Assembly: GCF_024642085.1 (NCBI RefSeq)
Contig: NZ_JAHEBV010000064.1
Coordinates: 32,649-96,648 of the forward strand
Direction of reading: 5' to 3'
Length of the DNA: 64,000 nt
Source of the DNA: Novosphingobium sp.
GTDB taxonomy: Bacteria; Pseudomonadota; Alphaproteobacteria; Sphingomonadales; Sphingomonadaceae
Shown: piece after piece, positions 37,628 through 46,400 of the stretch
Layout of the letters: the number at the start of each line of letters is the position of its first letter
How positions within the stretch are numbered: the first letter of the stretch is position 1
Made by a program: the position numbers and the translations under genes
The notes under the pieces: model-generated
Told to the model about the DNA's origin: nothing
Databases searched by the model: none
The model's input: only the letters and a program-made list of their open reading frames with translations

Positions 37628-38797
37628 ATGAAGACGCAGGTAGCGATTATCGGCGGAGGTCCGGCGGGCCTGATGCTTGGCCACTCGCTACGAGCTGAGA
37701 ATATTGAGTGTGTCGTGCTGGAACGCGCCAGCGCCGGCTATGTCCTAGGGCGGATCCGGGCGGGCGTGCTAGAACAGAGGACAACTGACTTGCTGAGAGA
37801 TCTGGGGCTTGACGAGCGGCTCAGGAAAGAAGGCATCCGTGAAGACGGCTTCAATCTTGCCGAAGGTAACCGAATGATACGGATCGATGTCGCAGACCTG
37901 ACCGGCAAGCACACGACCGTCTACGGCCAGACCGAAATCACCCGGGACCTGATGACCGCCGCGCCCGAACGCGGGCTGGAGATTTTCTACGAGGTAAGTG
38001 ACGTCGCACTGCACGACATCGACAGTGATGCGCCGTTTGTGACCTTCCACAAGAACGGAACACAGCACCGGGTGGATTGCCGCTTCATTGCCGGATGCGA
38101 CGGATTTCACGGAGCCGCGCGCCGCGCGATGCCGCTGCCTCCGGATCAGGTTTTTGAACGGCGCTATCCTTTCGGCTGGCTGGGAATATTGGCCGATGTG
38201 CCTCCGTGCCACGACGAGATCGTCTATGCCAATCATTCGCGCGGTTTTGCCCTGGCTTCCAAGCGATCTCACACCCGCAGCCGATACTACATCGACATAC
38301 CGCTCAACCAAAAAATCGAAGACTGGGGCGACGAGCGTTTTTGGGATGAACTTTGCCTGCGGCTTGGACGGGATCTGGCCGCCTCAATCACCCGCGGGCC
38401 TGCGATCGAAAAGAGCATTGCCCCGTTACGCTCATTCGTATGTACGGCGATGCGCGCAGGCAGCCTGTTCCTGGCCGGGGATGCGGCACACATAGTTCCC
38501 CCGACCGGGGCCAAGGGCCTCAATCTGGCAGCGTCAGACGTGATCTACCTGGCCCGCGGTCTGACCAGCTATTTCCGCTATGGAGAAATCGACCAACTGG
38601 CTGCCTATCCTGAGACAGCTTTGAAACGTGTGTGGAAGGCGTCGCGCTTCAGTGCTTCCCTTACTCGTCTTATGCATCATTTTCCCGGAGACACTGCGTT
38701 TGATCGGCAAATGCAGCGTGCCGAACTGGATTATATCGCCGGCAGCGCCGCTGCACAAACAGCCATCGCCGAAAACTATGTAGGATTGCCTTTATGA
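37628..38797 (+). CDS. pobA: 4-hydroxybenzoate 3-monooxygenase
   Basis: A 389-aa FAD/NADPH aromatic hydroxylase converting 4-hydroxybenzoate to protocatechuate. FAD motif GGGPAGLMLGHSL; RIRAGVLEQ and HTRSRYYIDIPL are typical of PobA; second FAD motif LFLAGDAAHIVPPTGAKGLN. The ATG with GGAG eight bases upstream gives the normal PobA length of about 390. Its stop overlaps the aldo/keto reductase ATG. It is the entry point into ring cleavage for products of this island; ring-cleavage genes are not in the window. Confidence 0.92.
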   Translation: MKTQVAIIGGGPAGLMLGHSLRAENIECVVLERASAGYVLGRIRAGVLEQRTTDLLRDLGLDERLRKEGIREDGFNLAEGNRMIRIDVADLTGKHTTVYGQTEITRDLMTAAPERGLEIFYEVSDVALHDIDSDAPFVTFHKNGTQHRVDCRFIAGCDGFHGAARRAMPLPPDQVFERRYPFGWLGILADVPPCHDEIVYANHSRGFALASKRSHTRSRYYIDIPLNQKIEDWGDERFWDELCLRLGRDLAASITRGPAIEKSIAPLRSFVCTAMRAGSLFLAGDAAHIVPPTGAKGLNLAASDVIYLARGLTSYFRYGEIDQLAAYPETALKRVWKASRFSASLTRLMHHFPGDTAFDRQMQRAELDYIAGSAAAQTAIAENYVGLPL

Positions 38798-39768
38798 CTT
38801 ACCCGTTTGCGTCCAATCCAGCGTTAGACGGTTTGCCGATCGTGCTGGGCGGAAACGTGTTTGGCTGGACCGCAGACCGGGCGGAAAGCTTTCGTATCCT
38901 AGATGCCTTTGTAGATGGCGGGGGCTGCATGATCGATACCGCCGATGTCTATTCGGCGTGGATTACGGGACACCGCGGCGGTGAATCCGAAAGCGTTATC
39001 GGTGCTTGGTTGAAAACAACGGGCAAGCGCGGCAGGGTCAGGATTGCCACAAAGGTCGGCATGCTGCCCGGGACCGGCGGCAAGGGGCTGGCACCTGCCC
39101 GTATAGCAGCTGCCTGTGAGGAATCGCTGACGCGGCTCGGGATTGATCAGATCGATCTGTACTATGCCCATCAGGATGATCCACAAACCGATCAATCGGA
39201 GGTTGCCGAGGCTTTTTCCATTCTGATTTCTGCGGGCAAGATAGCCAATCTGGGCGCATCCAACTTCACCGCCGAGCGTCTGGAAAGCGCCCTCGCCGTC
39301 GGCACGCCCTATTCAGTGCTCCAACCTGAGTACAATCTTGTCTCGCGTGGCCTCATCGCCGAACGCCTGAAGGAGCGGCGCGGTCCGCAAATTGCCTATG
39401 AGGGCGGATTGCAGGATTTGTGCGTCGACCGAGGCATTGCGGTGCTACCCTATTTCGGACTCGCTTCGGGGTTTCTGACGGGCAAATACCGTAGTGCAAA
39501 GGATCTTACCGGTAACCGCAGTTACCGTGTCACCGATTATTTCTGCGAACCCGCGCTGGCAGTGCTTGAGGCAATGGACGTGGTGGCCCGCGAAACCGGC
39601 GCCAATCTGACTCAGATTGCACTCGCTTGGCTGCGCGTTCAGCCCGGAATTGCGGCACCGATCGCCAGCGTTTCGAACATCGCCCAGCTTGAAGATTTAT
39701 TTGCTTCTGTCCGGCTGAATCTGACTGCCGCCCAGCTGTCGACCCTTTCAAATGCAGGGCTGACTTGA
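38794..39768 (+). CDS. Aldo/keto reductase
   Basis: A 324-aa (beta/alpha)8 NAD(P)H oxidoreductase. The catalytic tetrad is visible: Asp in MIDTADVYS, Tyr55-like in the same motif, Lys in IATKVG, His in YYAHQDD. It is similar to the YajO/Gfo-type 'oxidoreductase' group. It is translationally coupled to pobA, which suggests an aromatic aldehyde or ketone substrate; this is inference. Confidence 0.85.
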   Translation: MTYPFASNPALDGLPIVLGGNVFGWTADRAESFRILDAFVDGGGCMIDTADVYSAWITGHRGGESESVIGAWLKTTGKRGRVRIATKVGMLPGTGGKGLAPARIAAACEESLTRLGIDQIDLYYAHQDDPQTDQSEVAEAFSILISAGKIANLGASNFTAERLESALAVGTPYSVLQPEYNLVSRGLIAERLKERRGPQIAYEGGLQDLCVDRGIAVLPYFGLASGFLTGKYRSAKDLTGNRSYRVTDYFCEPALAVLEAMDVVARETGANLTQIALAWLRVQPGIAAPIASVSNIAQLEDLFASVRLNLTAAQLSTLSNAGLT

Positions 39769-39784
39769 GTCTGACGCGATCCAA

Positions 39785-40186
39785 TCAATTGTCCGTAAAA
39801 TCGATGCTTCCGCGCCGTTCGGCAAAACGCCAGCCTTCAGACGTCAGTTCGAATCTGTCGTTATACGAACCGACCAGGGGCCGCCCCTCGGCGCTGGTGA
39901 AAAGCAGGATCTGGCTGACGGCACTAGCCTGAGTGCTGCATTGTATCGACACCTTGATATTCGCACAGATATGCCGCGAGGCCCGCGGCGGACGGGCTTG
40001 AAATGCGGCCAGTATGGCTTGGCGCCCCTCAACGAACACATCTGGCGAGCTAGGCCGGCTCATCCGCCCGGAAGGCAGATAAAGCGCAGCAAGATCGTCC
40101 CACCGCGCTGCGTCGTTTAAGGCCGCATAATCGAGGATTAGCCGCTCGCATTCGCGCTCGGCGATCAGGCGGTCAAGCGGTTCCAT
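39785..40186 (-). CDS. SnoaL-like/NTF2-like protein
   Basis: A 133-aa cone-fold (nuclear transport factor 2-like) protein: ERECERLILDYAALNDAARWDDLAALY at the start (key residues D, W, L of the SnoaL-like pattern) and SYNDRFELTSEGWRFAERRG at the end. Relatives include ring-hydroxylating dioxygenase beta subunits, dehydratases and isomerases. It follows the O-demethylase with a 26-base gap, probably in one transcript. Function unknown. Confidence 0.7.
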   Translation of the reverse strand: MEPLDRLIAERECERLILDYAALNDAARWDDLAALYLPSGRMSRPSSPDVFVEGRQAILAAFQARPPRASRHICANIKVSIQCSTQASAVSQILLFTSAEGRPLVGSYNDRFELTSEGWRFAERRGSIDFTDN

Positions 40187-40212
40187 CAGCAGTCCTTCGT
40201 CGCTCTACCCCG

Positions 40213-41607
40213 TCAGGCGGCCTGGTTGCGCCAGCTTTTGGCATAAACTGTGCGGGCTACTTCGGAATAAGGCACAGCGGCAACCGTTGCCTTGATCGTG
40301 ACCTGGCGGTGCGGTTCGACAGTTGGCTTTGACGTGCCGCCATCAGGCTCACCCCAGATGAAGTCGACCTCGGTTCCAAGTTCGGCATAAGGTTCATCAA
40401 GGATTGCCAAGGTCAGCATCCTGCCCTCGTTGGCGCTATAAGCAATCCACGTTGAGACGCCGACCAGCTTGCCGTCTTTTTCAACGCGGTCGAAGGGGTG
40501 CATCGAATAGACCGCGCTAGGAAACTCCATATATTTTGCGCGCAGCCCCTCCTTTTCGAACTGCGAGTAAATTGCGTCGGTGACCGATGCGCTATCCAGC
40601 GCGAGCGTTACCTTCTTGCGCTTGGGCTGGTTTGCCATCGTCTCAAGCGCAGCACGACCGATGAAATCGTGATCGAACTTGACGAAAGCACCGTAACCCA
40701 GATCCCACGGGCTCAGATAATAGCCTTCGACACTGTCTGGCACATAGCTGCCACCAATTGAGCAATTGGCCTCGTAATGCTTGGTGGTCAGCCATTCACG
40801 GTAGGGCTGCATTTCTGCTCCTGTATAAATGGCAGGCAGCGGAGAAGGAATCCATCCGGATTCGATCGTATTAGATGAATAAGTCCGCCCGCCAACCAGC
40901 GCCATGCCATGCGCCTTCCCAGCTGCTACTAAAGCGGCATGGACCGCGTCACGGTCCTCCCATGGGCCCATCAGTTCGAACCCCGGCTGACCGGCCATGC
41001 CGTGGCGCAGCGCCAGCACAGTCTTTCCGCCGATGATCATGTTGCACATGTGAAAGAACTTTAGGTCCGGTGCCGGTTCACCTGTCGCGTCCTCGATCAC
41101 CTTGGCTGCATTGGGCCCCTGGACCTGATAGCGATAATGACGGCGGTTTTCAGGATCTGGACGCGCAGCAGTGCGCTCATCGTATGTCACCGTCACATCA
41201 AAGTCGCCGGTTTCGGCGTGGAACATCAGCCAGTTAAGTGTGGGTGCCCGGCCGACCAAATTGAAGGTATTTTCGGCCAGGTAGAACAGGATTACATCGC
41301 CGATGACATAACCATCGTTGCTGACCGGCACGTATTGCTTGGCTCGGTTGGGGACAAATCCCTTGAAGCTGTTGATCCCCAGATGGTTCAAAAACGAAAA
41401 GGCATCCGGTCCTTCAACCATCAATTCGGCCATGTGGTAAGACTGGTTAAACAGCACGCACGTCTGAGCCCAAGCTCGCTGCTCGTTGCGCCAATTCGAA
41501 AACTCGGCGGGTACGCCTGGGTAGACATTCGGGCCAACCTGCTGATTGCGCAGAAGATCGACGATGTCACCGGCATCATGCAGATGCGATTCGAGCGACT
41601 TTGACAT
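40213..41607 (-). CDS. Tetrahydrofolate-dependent aromatic O-demethylase (LigM/DesA family)
   Basis: A 464-aa GcvT-fold methyltransferase. It strongly resembles Sphingobium LigM (vanillate/3-O-methylgallate) and DesA (syringate), e.g. EFSNWRNEQRAW, NRAKQYVPVSNDGYVIGD, LRHGMAGQPGFE, SNTIESGWIPSPLPAIYTG and GYGAFVKFDHDFIGR. It moves the aryl methyl group to THF, giving 5-methyl-THF and a phenol. The ATG with GGGAG upstream is chosen over an in-frame one 25 codons earlier. Which methoxyarene it takes cannot be told. It is divergent from the MetE-like gene, with two palindrome copies between. Confidence 0.85.
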   Translation of the reverse strand: MSKSLESHLHDAGDIVDLLRNQQVGPNVYPGVPAEFSNWRNEQRAWAQTCVLFNQSYHMAELMVEGPDAFSFLNHLGINSFKGFVPNRAKQYVPVSNDGYVIGDVILFYLAENTFNLVGRAPTLNWLMFHAETGDFDVTVTYDERTAARPDPENRRHYRYQVQGPNAAKVIEDATGEPAPDLKFFHMCNMIIGGKTVLALRHGMAGQPGFELMGPWEDRDAVHAALVAAGKAHGMALVGGRTYSSNTIESGWIPSPLPAIYTGAEMQPYREWLTTKHYEANCSIGGSYVPDSVEGYYLSPWDLGYGAFVKFDHDFIGRAALETMANQPKRKKVTLALDSASVTDAIYSQFEKEGLRAKYMEFPSAVYSMHPFDRVEKDGKLVGVSTWIAYSANEGRMLTLAILDEPYAELGTEVDFIWGEPDGGTSKPTVEPHRQVTIKATVAAVPYSEVARTVYAKSWRNQAA

Positions 41608-41667
41608 GTAGCATTCTCCCGGATTTATCGCTTTGTCTGGCTTCCGTGCTGACGGATCGGCTATTAC

Positions 41668-41686
41668 CTGTATGTTTGACAAACGA
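41668..41686. promoter_or_regulatory. Island palindrome, copy G (weak)
   Basis: CTGTATGTTTGACAAACGA matches the consensus at 11 of 14 fixed positions and shares the AACGA right arm with copy F. It lies 61 bases upstream of the O-demethylase start. Confidence 0.3.
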
Positions 41687-41701
41687 TCTGGTCAATCAGT
41701 A

Positions 41702-41720
41702 ATGTAAGTGTTACTTACAA
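41702..41720. promoter_or_regulatory. Island palindrome, copy A
   Basis: ATGTAAGTGTTACTTACAA contains a perfect 7-3-7 inverted repeat and matches the consensus TTGTAnGTnnnACnTACAA at 13 of 14 positions. It sits in the 150-base divergent gap, 38 bases before the MetE-like start. Confidence 0.7.
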
Positions 41721-41757
41721 TATCGTGAGCCCGTAATGGGTCGCAGAAGGAGAGCAG

Positions 41758-42879
41758 ATGCCAATCGCTACGACCCATGTCGGAAGTCTGCCGCGCGGAC
41801 CAGAACTGGTACCGTTGCTGCTGGCGCGCGATCACGGTGAAGCTTTTGACGCCGGCCAATTCGACCTGGTGGTGCAAGAAGCGGTAACCAATGCCGTCGA
41901 CCGCCAGATCGAAGCCGGCGTCACCTTCGTCAGCGATGGCGAACTCGGCAAAATAGGTTATTCGACCTACATGACCGAGCGGCTGTCCGGTTTTGGCGGC
42001 GACGTGCCGCGCAAGCCCGCTGCTGATCTGGCTCCGCTCCCTGAATTTCGCAAGAAACTGGCTGCGGTAATGGGTGATCAGGAGTTTGTTCGCGCCGCCT
42101 GCATCGGCCCGGTCAGGCTGGTCAATCTGGACCCGTGCCGTGAAGACATTGCCCGCTTTACCAAGGCGACCGCCGGCAAAGCCGCACGTGGCTTCATGAA
42201 CGCCGCATCGCCTGGCCTTATTACCGCTTTTCAGCCCAACCAGTATTACCCAAGTCACGAGGCCTATCTTGCCGATCTGGTTGACGCCATGCGGCCTGAG
42301 TACGAAGCGATTGCCGCAGCGGGTTTTATGCTGCAGCTCGACTGTCCCGATCTCGCTATGTCGCGGCACACCGGCTATCAAGATGTAAGCGAGGCCGAAT
42401 TTCTCAAAATCGCCCAAGCCAATGTCGAGGCTCTAAATGCCGCGACTTCCACTATCCCGGCAGATCGAATGCGGATGCACATCTGTTGGGGCAATTACGA
42501 AGGTCCGCACGATCATGACATTCCTCTGGAACGAGTGATCGACATCATCCTGAGTGCGCGCCCCTCCACAATACTGTTCGAAGCGGCCAATCCGCGACAC
42601 GAGCATGAATGGAAAGTCTGGCGGGATGCAAAGGTCCCAGACGAAAAAGTTCTTGCTCCTGGACTGATCGATACCTGTTCCAACTATGTCGAGCATCCAG
42701 AGCTGATCGCCCAGCGCATCGAACGGTTTGCTGCCATTGTCGGCAAGGAGCGCATCGTCGCGAGCACTGACTGCGGCTTCGGCACCTTCGCCGGTTATGG
42801 CAAGATCGATCCAGCAGTAACTTGGAAAAAGCTGCGCTCACTGCGTGCAGGAGCCGACATTGCCGACGCGAGAACCTGA
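41758..42879 (+). CDS. Short MetE-like (cobalamin-independent) methyltransferase
   Basis: A 373-aa protein corresponding to the catalytic C-terminal half of MetE; the N-terminal half of the 750-residue enzyme is absent. The zinc ligands fit: His241 and Cys243 (HICWGN), Glu275 (LFEAAN), Cys339 (STDCGFG). THVGSLPR and the DGELGK segment are family motifs. It could pass the methyl group of methyl-THF to homocysteine or another thiol, regenerating THF for the divergent O-demethylase. AGAAGGAGAG precedes the ATG. Confidence 0.8.
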   Translation: MPIATTHVGSLPRGPELVPLLLARDHGEAFDAGQFDLVVQEAVTNAVDRQIEAGVTFVSDGELGKIGYSTYMTERLSGFGGDVPRKPAADLAPLPEFRKKLAAVMGDQEFVRAACIGPVRLVNLDPCREDIARFTKATAGKAARGFMNAASPGLITAFQPNQYYPSHEAYLADLVDAMRPEYEAIAAAGFMLQLDCPDLAMSRHTGYQDVSEAEFLKIAQANVEALNAATSTIPADRMRMHICWGNYEGPHDHDIPLERVIDIILSARPSTILFEAANPRHEHEWKVWRDAKVPDEKVLAPGLIDTCSNYVEHPELIAQRIERFAAIVGKERIVASTDCGFGTFAGYGKIDPAVTWKKLRSLRAGADIADART

Positions 42880-42928
42880 AACGAATTGAGCCGAACCGCA
42901 GTAGCGGCGGCAAACGGGAGGACGAGCG

Positions 42929-43468
42929 ATGAAGACGTTTGAGTTTGGACAAGCCGAAGGCCAGATCATGCAGATGGCCTATGTCGTCGAAGACCTGGAA
43001 GCGTCAATTGAATGGTGGAGCAAGGAAGCGCGTACCGGCCCTTGGTTCGTGATCGATCATTTCCTGGCACCTGATCAGAACTACCGCGGAAAACCTTCCA
43101 CGGCCGATGTGCGGATTGCCATGTCCTTTGCCGGGCACATGAATATCGAATTGATCCAGCCGCTCGACAGCAAGCCTTCGGTCTACAAGGAACTTATCGA
43201 TACGCGCGGTTATGGCTTTCATCACGTCGGCATCGCCTTTGTAGATATGGCAGCGGCAATCGCCGAATATGAAAGTCGCGGCTACACGCTGGCCTATGAC
43301 GCGGCGGTGCCCACCGGCGGATCTGTAGCGTACATGGACGATGGCAGGAACGAACCTGGCTTCGTTGAGCTTCTTCCAGTGACTGACGGTATGGAGTCCA
43401 CCTTCACCCGCATGTGGCGCCAATGCAACGGATGGGACGGGATTGACCCGATCCGTCCGTTCGCTTGA
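42929..43468 (+). CDS. VOC-superfamily protein
   Basis: A 179-aa vicinal-oxygen-chelate fold protein with two beta-alpha-beta-beta-beta modules: QMAYVVEDLEASIEWW at the start, MNIELIQP, then GFHHVGIAFVDM and FVELLPVTDGM. Metal ligands could be His in GHMNIE/HHVGIA and Glu in VELL. It follows the MetE-like gene by 49 bases with a GGGAGG site. Possible roles are a lyase, isomerase or dioxygenase step; not resolvable. Confidence 0.75.
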   Translation: MKTFEFGQAEGQIMQMAYVVEDLEASIEWWSKEARTGPWFVIDHFLAPDQNYRGKPSTADVRIAMSFAGHMNIELIQPLDSKPSVYKELIDTRGYGFHHVGIAFVDMAAAIAEYESRGYTLAYDAAVPTGGSVAYMDDGRNEPGFVELLPVTDGMESTFTRMWRQCNGWDGIDPIRPFA

Positions 43469-43493
43469 TTTTGCTTGCACGCCGCATAAAATA

Positions 43494-43512
43494 ATGTTTG
43501 TGTCACATACGA
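43494..43512. promoter_or_regulatory. Island palindrome, copy D (weak)
   Basis: ATGTTTGTGTCACATACGA matches the consensus at 11 of 14 positions; the central TGTGTCACA is itself nearly palindromic. It lies in the 223-base gap upstream of the first large TonB receptor, about 180 bases before its ATG. Confidence 0.35.
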
Positions 43513-43691
43513 ATTGAGTCGAAACTCCGGCGTTTGCAGATCGCGATGTTTCAGGCCTTCGGGCCGAAGCTTCACAAAATTGCAAACTCGGTAACGATGG
43601 CAGGCCAGGTGACAAATCACAGGCTTGTCTGCGGCATCGATCCATTCGGACGAGGATCGCGTTGCCGGTGCGACGCCAAGGGAGAGGTATC

Positions 43692-46313
43692 ATGAAACTT
43701 ACCAAATTTGCCGCCGGGACTGCGTTGGCTACGATGGTAGTCGTTAGCCAGCCTGCATTCGCGCAATCGACCGACGAAAATAATGGCGGGATCGCCGAGA
43801 TCGTCGTGACCGCGCAAAAGCGTGCCGAAAACGTGCAGGATGTGCCGATTGCCATTTCCGCGTTCACCGCCGACGCGCTGCAGGAACGTTCGATTGGCGA
43901 TGTATCCGGCCTGTCGGCGATTACGCCCAACGTGACGCTTGACGCCTCGACACCGTTTTCAGGTTCCAGCGCAGTGCTGGGCGCGTCAATCCGCGGGATC
44001 GGCTCAGCCGACTTCGCCTTCAACATCGATCCTGCCGTTGGCGTCTACCTCGACGGGGTTTATCTGGGCCGCTCGATCGGTGCCAACCAGGACCTGCTCG
44101 ATGTTGAGCGGATTGAAGTACTAAAAGGTCCTCAGGGAACACTGTTCGGGCGCAACACCATTGGCGGCGCGATTTCGATCGTCACCGCGACCCCGGGAGA
44201 CGAGTTTCACGTCAAGGGTGACGTAACGACCGGGCGCTACAACCGCTTGCAAGCCCGCGGCCTGGTTGAAGTGCCGCTTTCCAAGGGGCTGAGCGCTTCG
44301 GTGGCCTTCGGGATCATGAAGCGCGACGGCTTCCAGAAGCGCGTGTCCTACCCTGGCGACCCCGGCGCCAACATCTCGTGGACGCGTTTCCCGGCCTCTG
44401 GTTACAGCGCTTCGGATCGTCAGGGCGGCGACAATGCCTGGAACCTTCGCGGCAAGCTGCACTGGAATGACGGCGGCGCATTTCGCGCAACGCTGACCGG
44501 GGACTACACGAATATCGATCAGGATTCGACCGCCAACACAGTCCTGGCGGTCACCCCGATCCCCGGGCCGTTCGGCGGGCTAAATCCCAACGACCTCGGT
44601 CCTGGACAAGGCTTCCCGATCCAGACTGCGCTCGATGTGGTAACAGGCAGTTCGGGCTTCCTTTTTGCCGGACTTTACAACTTTTGCATCAACGCCACTC
44701 CTGCACAGATCGCGGCGCGCAATGCCGGGAATTTATGCGGCCCGCGGTCAAGCATCAGCGGTTTCAACACCCTGCCAGGTCTGGGCAGCGTCAACGTTGA
44801 CGCCGATCCCAACAATAACCTGCTGCCTTATGACAGCCGCTGGGTGAACACCGACAAGGATGTCAGTTATGCCGACGGCAACAACTTCTCCAAATTGAAG
44901 CAAGGCGGTGTTGCGCTTACTCTGGAATACGATGTCAGTCCCGATGTAACTGTGAAGTCGATCAGTGCATTCCGTAAGGTTGACTTCAAGGCTGGTGTCG
45001 ATCTCGACAACTCGCCGCTTCCGATCCTGCAGACCAGCTTCATCGTCAAGCAGGATCAGTGGAGTCAGGAACTTCAGATCGCCGGTTCAGCCATGGACAA
45101 TAAGCTGCACTTCGCAGTTGGCGGCTATGTGTTCAAGGAAAAGGGTGACTTGCGCGATTTCGTGACCTTCTCGGCCGGGCTGCTTCAGGTTGACGGGCCG
45201 GGCAAAGTGGATACCACTGCTTACGCAGGCTTCGGCCAGATTGATTATCGCTTCAGCGATGTTATCGGCATCACACTGGGCGGTCGGTACACAAAGGAAG
45301 ACAAGAAATACAACGGCTTCCAATCTGACATCAATGGCTTCAACTACAAGCTGTTCAATTGCACACCGCCGGCTTCTCAACCGCTTGGGCCAACGGGTCC
45401 TACCTGTCAGGCCCTGGTCGGCTTCCCAGTCGCGGGTGAACCTTTCCGCTACTATCCGCTGCAGCCCGACAGCCAGAGCTTTAACAACTTTTCGTTCAAA
45501 GCCGGGGTGGATATCCACCCCTCCCAGGACGTGATGCTCTATGGCTCATTCAGCCAGGGCTACAAGACCGGCGGCTGGACTACCCGCCTTTCGAACCCGC
45601 TGCCCGTGGCGCCAACCTTTGGCGAAGAGAAGGCGGACTCGTTTGAAGTCGGCGTCAAGTCGACCTTGCTCGACCGTCATCTGCAACTTAATCTTGCTGG
45701 ATTCTCGACCAAGTACAAGGGCATCCAGCTCAACCAGCAGATCGGCATTTCGCCAACCGTCGCCAACCTTGGTGACGCGCGGATCAACGGAATGGAGCTT
45801 GAGGCAGTAATCGCACCGACCCAGGGCTTCACGATCAACGGCTCGATCGGTTACGTGGATGCGCATTACACATTCATCTGCGGTGAAGCGGGCGCAACAC
45901 GGCCTTCTTGCAACAGCAACTCGGCGTTTGTTGCGCCCAACCCATTCCAGTTGGGGGTAAAAGCCGGCGATGATTTGCCTAAGGCACCGTCCTGGAAGAT
46001 CAACGTATCACCGCGGCTGGAGCTGCCGGTAGGTGATGGTAAAGTTGTGCTGCTTGCCGACTGGACCCACACCACGTCGATGCGCAATGATACTGAAGGC
46101 ACGATCCTGCTCATCCGGCCAGCCACGGACATCGTCAATGCCAGCATCAGCTACCAGGCGCCCGAAAAGCGCTGGAACCTGACTCTTGGCGGCACCAACC
46201 TGACCAACAAGCGATACCTGGTCACCGGTCAGGCACAGATCGCCGGCGGTCAGATCTATGGCACTTACAACCGCCCGGTCGAATGGTACGCCCGGCTAGG
46301 CTTTGAGTTCTGA
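43692..46313 (+). CDS. TonB-dependent receptor (aromatic-compound locus)
   Basis: An 873-aa outer-membrane receptor with a signal peptide (ending PAFAQ), a TonB box-like EIVVTAQKRAENVQDVPIAI, a plug with RIEVLKGPQGTLFGRNTIGG, and a 22-strand barrel ending GFEF. It belongs to the large Sphingomonad-type receptor group often found beside aromatic and xenobiotic genes. GGGAGAGG lies ahead of the ATG. Probably it imports the substrate of the island; a siderophore role is less likely from context. A strong terminator follows directly. Confidence 0.88.
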   Translation: MKLTKFAAGTALATMVVVSQPAFAQSTDENNGGIAEIVVTAQKRAENVQDVPIAISAFTADALQERSIGDVSGLSAITPNVTLDASTPFSGSSAVLGASIRGIGSADFAFNIDPAVGVYLDGVYLGRSIGANQDLLDVERIEVLKGPQGTLFGRNTIGGAISIVTATPGDEFHVKGDVTTGRYNRLQARGLVEVPLSKGLSASVAFGIMKRDGFQKRVSYPGDPGANISWTRFPASGYSASDRQGGDNAWNLRGKLHWNDGGAFRATLTGDYTNIDQDSTANTVLAVTPIPGPFGGLNPNDLGPGQGFPIQTALDVVTGSSGFLFAGLYNFCINATPAQIAARNAGNLCGPRSSISGFNTLPGLGSVNVDADPNNNLLPYDSRWVNTDKDVSYADGNNFSKLKQGGVALTLEYDVSPDVTVKSISAFRKVDFKAGVDLDNSPLPILQTSFIVKQDQWSQELQIAGSAMDNKLHFAVGGYVFKEKGDLRDFVTFSAGLLQVDGPGKVDTTAYAGFGQIDYRFSDVIGITLGGRYTKEDKKYNGFQSDINGFNYKLFNCTPPASQPLGPTGPTCQALVGFPVAGEPFRYYPLQPDSQSFNNFSFKAGVDIHPSQDVMLYGSFSQGYKTGGWTTRLSNPLPVAPTFGEEKADSFEVGVKSTLLDRHLQLNLAGFSTKYKGIQLNQQIGISPTVANLGDARINGMELEAVIAPTQGFTINGSIGYVDAHYTFICGEAGATRPSCNSNSAFVAPNPFQLGVKAGDDLPKAPSWKINVSPRLELPVGDGKVVLLADWTHTTSMRNDTEGTILLIRPATDIVNASISYQAPEKRWNLTLGGTNLTNKRYLVTGQAQIAGGQIYGTYNRPVEWYARLGFEF

Positions 46314-46319
46314 GTAAAT

Positions 46320-46358
46320 GGAACGCGCGCGGCCGGTGCCGCGCGCGTTCCCCTTTTT
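46320..46358 (+). terminator. Strong intrinsic terminator after the TonB receptor
   Basis: A perfect 14-base-pair GC-rich stem (46320-46333 pairing with 46338-46351), a CGGT tetraloop and then CC plus five T (46354-46358). It starts four bases after the receptor stop. The next gene begins 42 bases downstream with little promoter space, so this may partly attenuate read-through. Confidence 0.88.
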
Positions 46359-46400
46359 GCGGTCTCCCGCTTGCTGCCGCCTGATCACAGGGATTGAACG

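Noticed and set aside
41692..42417. 241-aa open frame antisense to the MetE-like gene
   Set aside because: It mirrors the real gene's codon structure in a GC-rich genome, has no family motif, and would cross the palindrome region.
43004..44026. 340-aa open frame antisense to the VOC and TonB receptor genes
   Set aside because: It spans two well-supported plus-strand genes and the gap between them; no domain resemblance.
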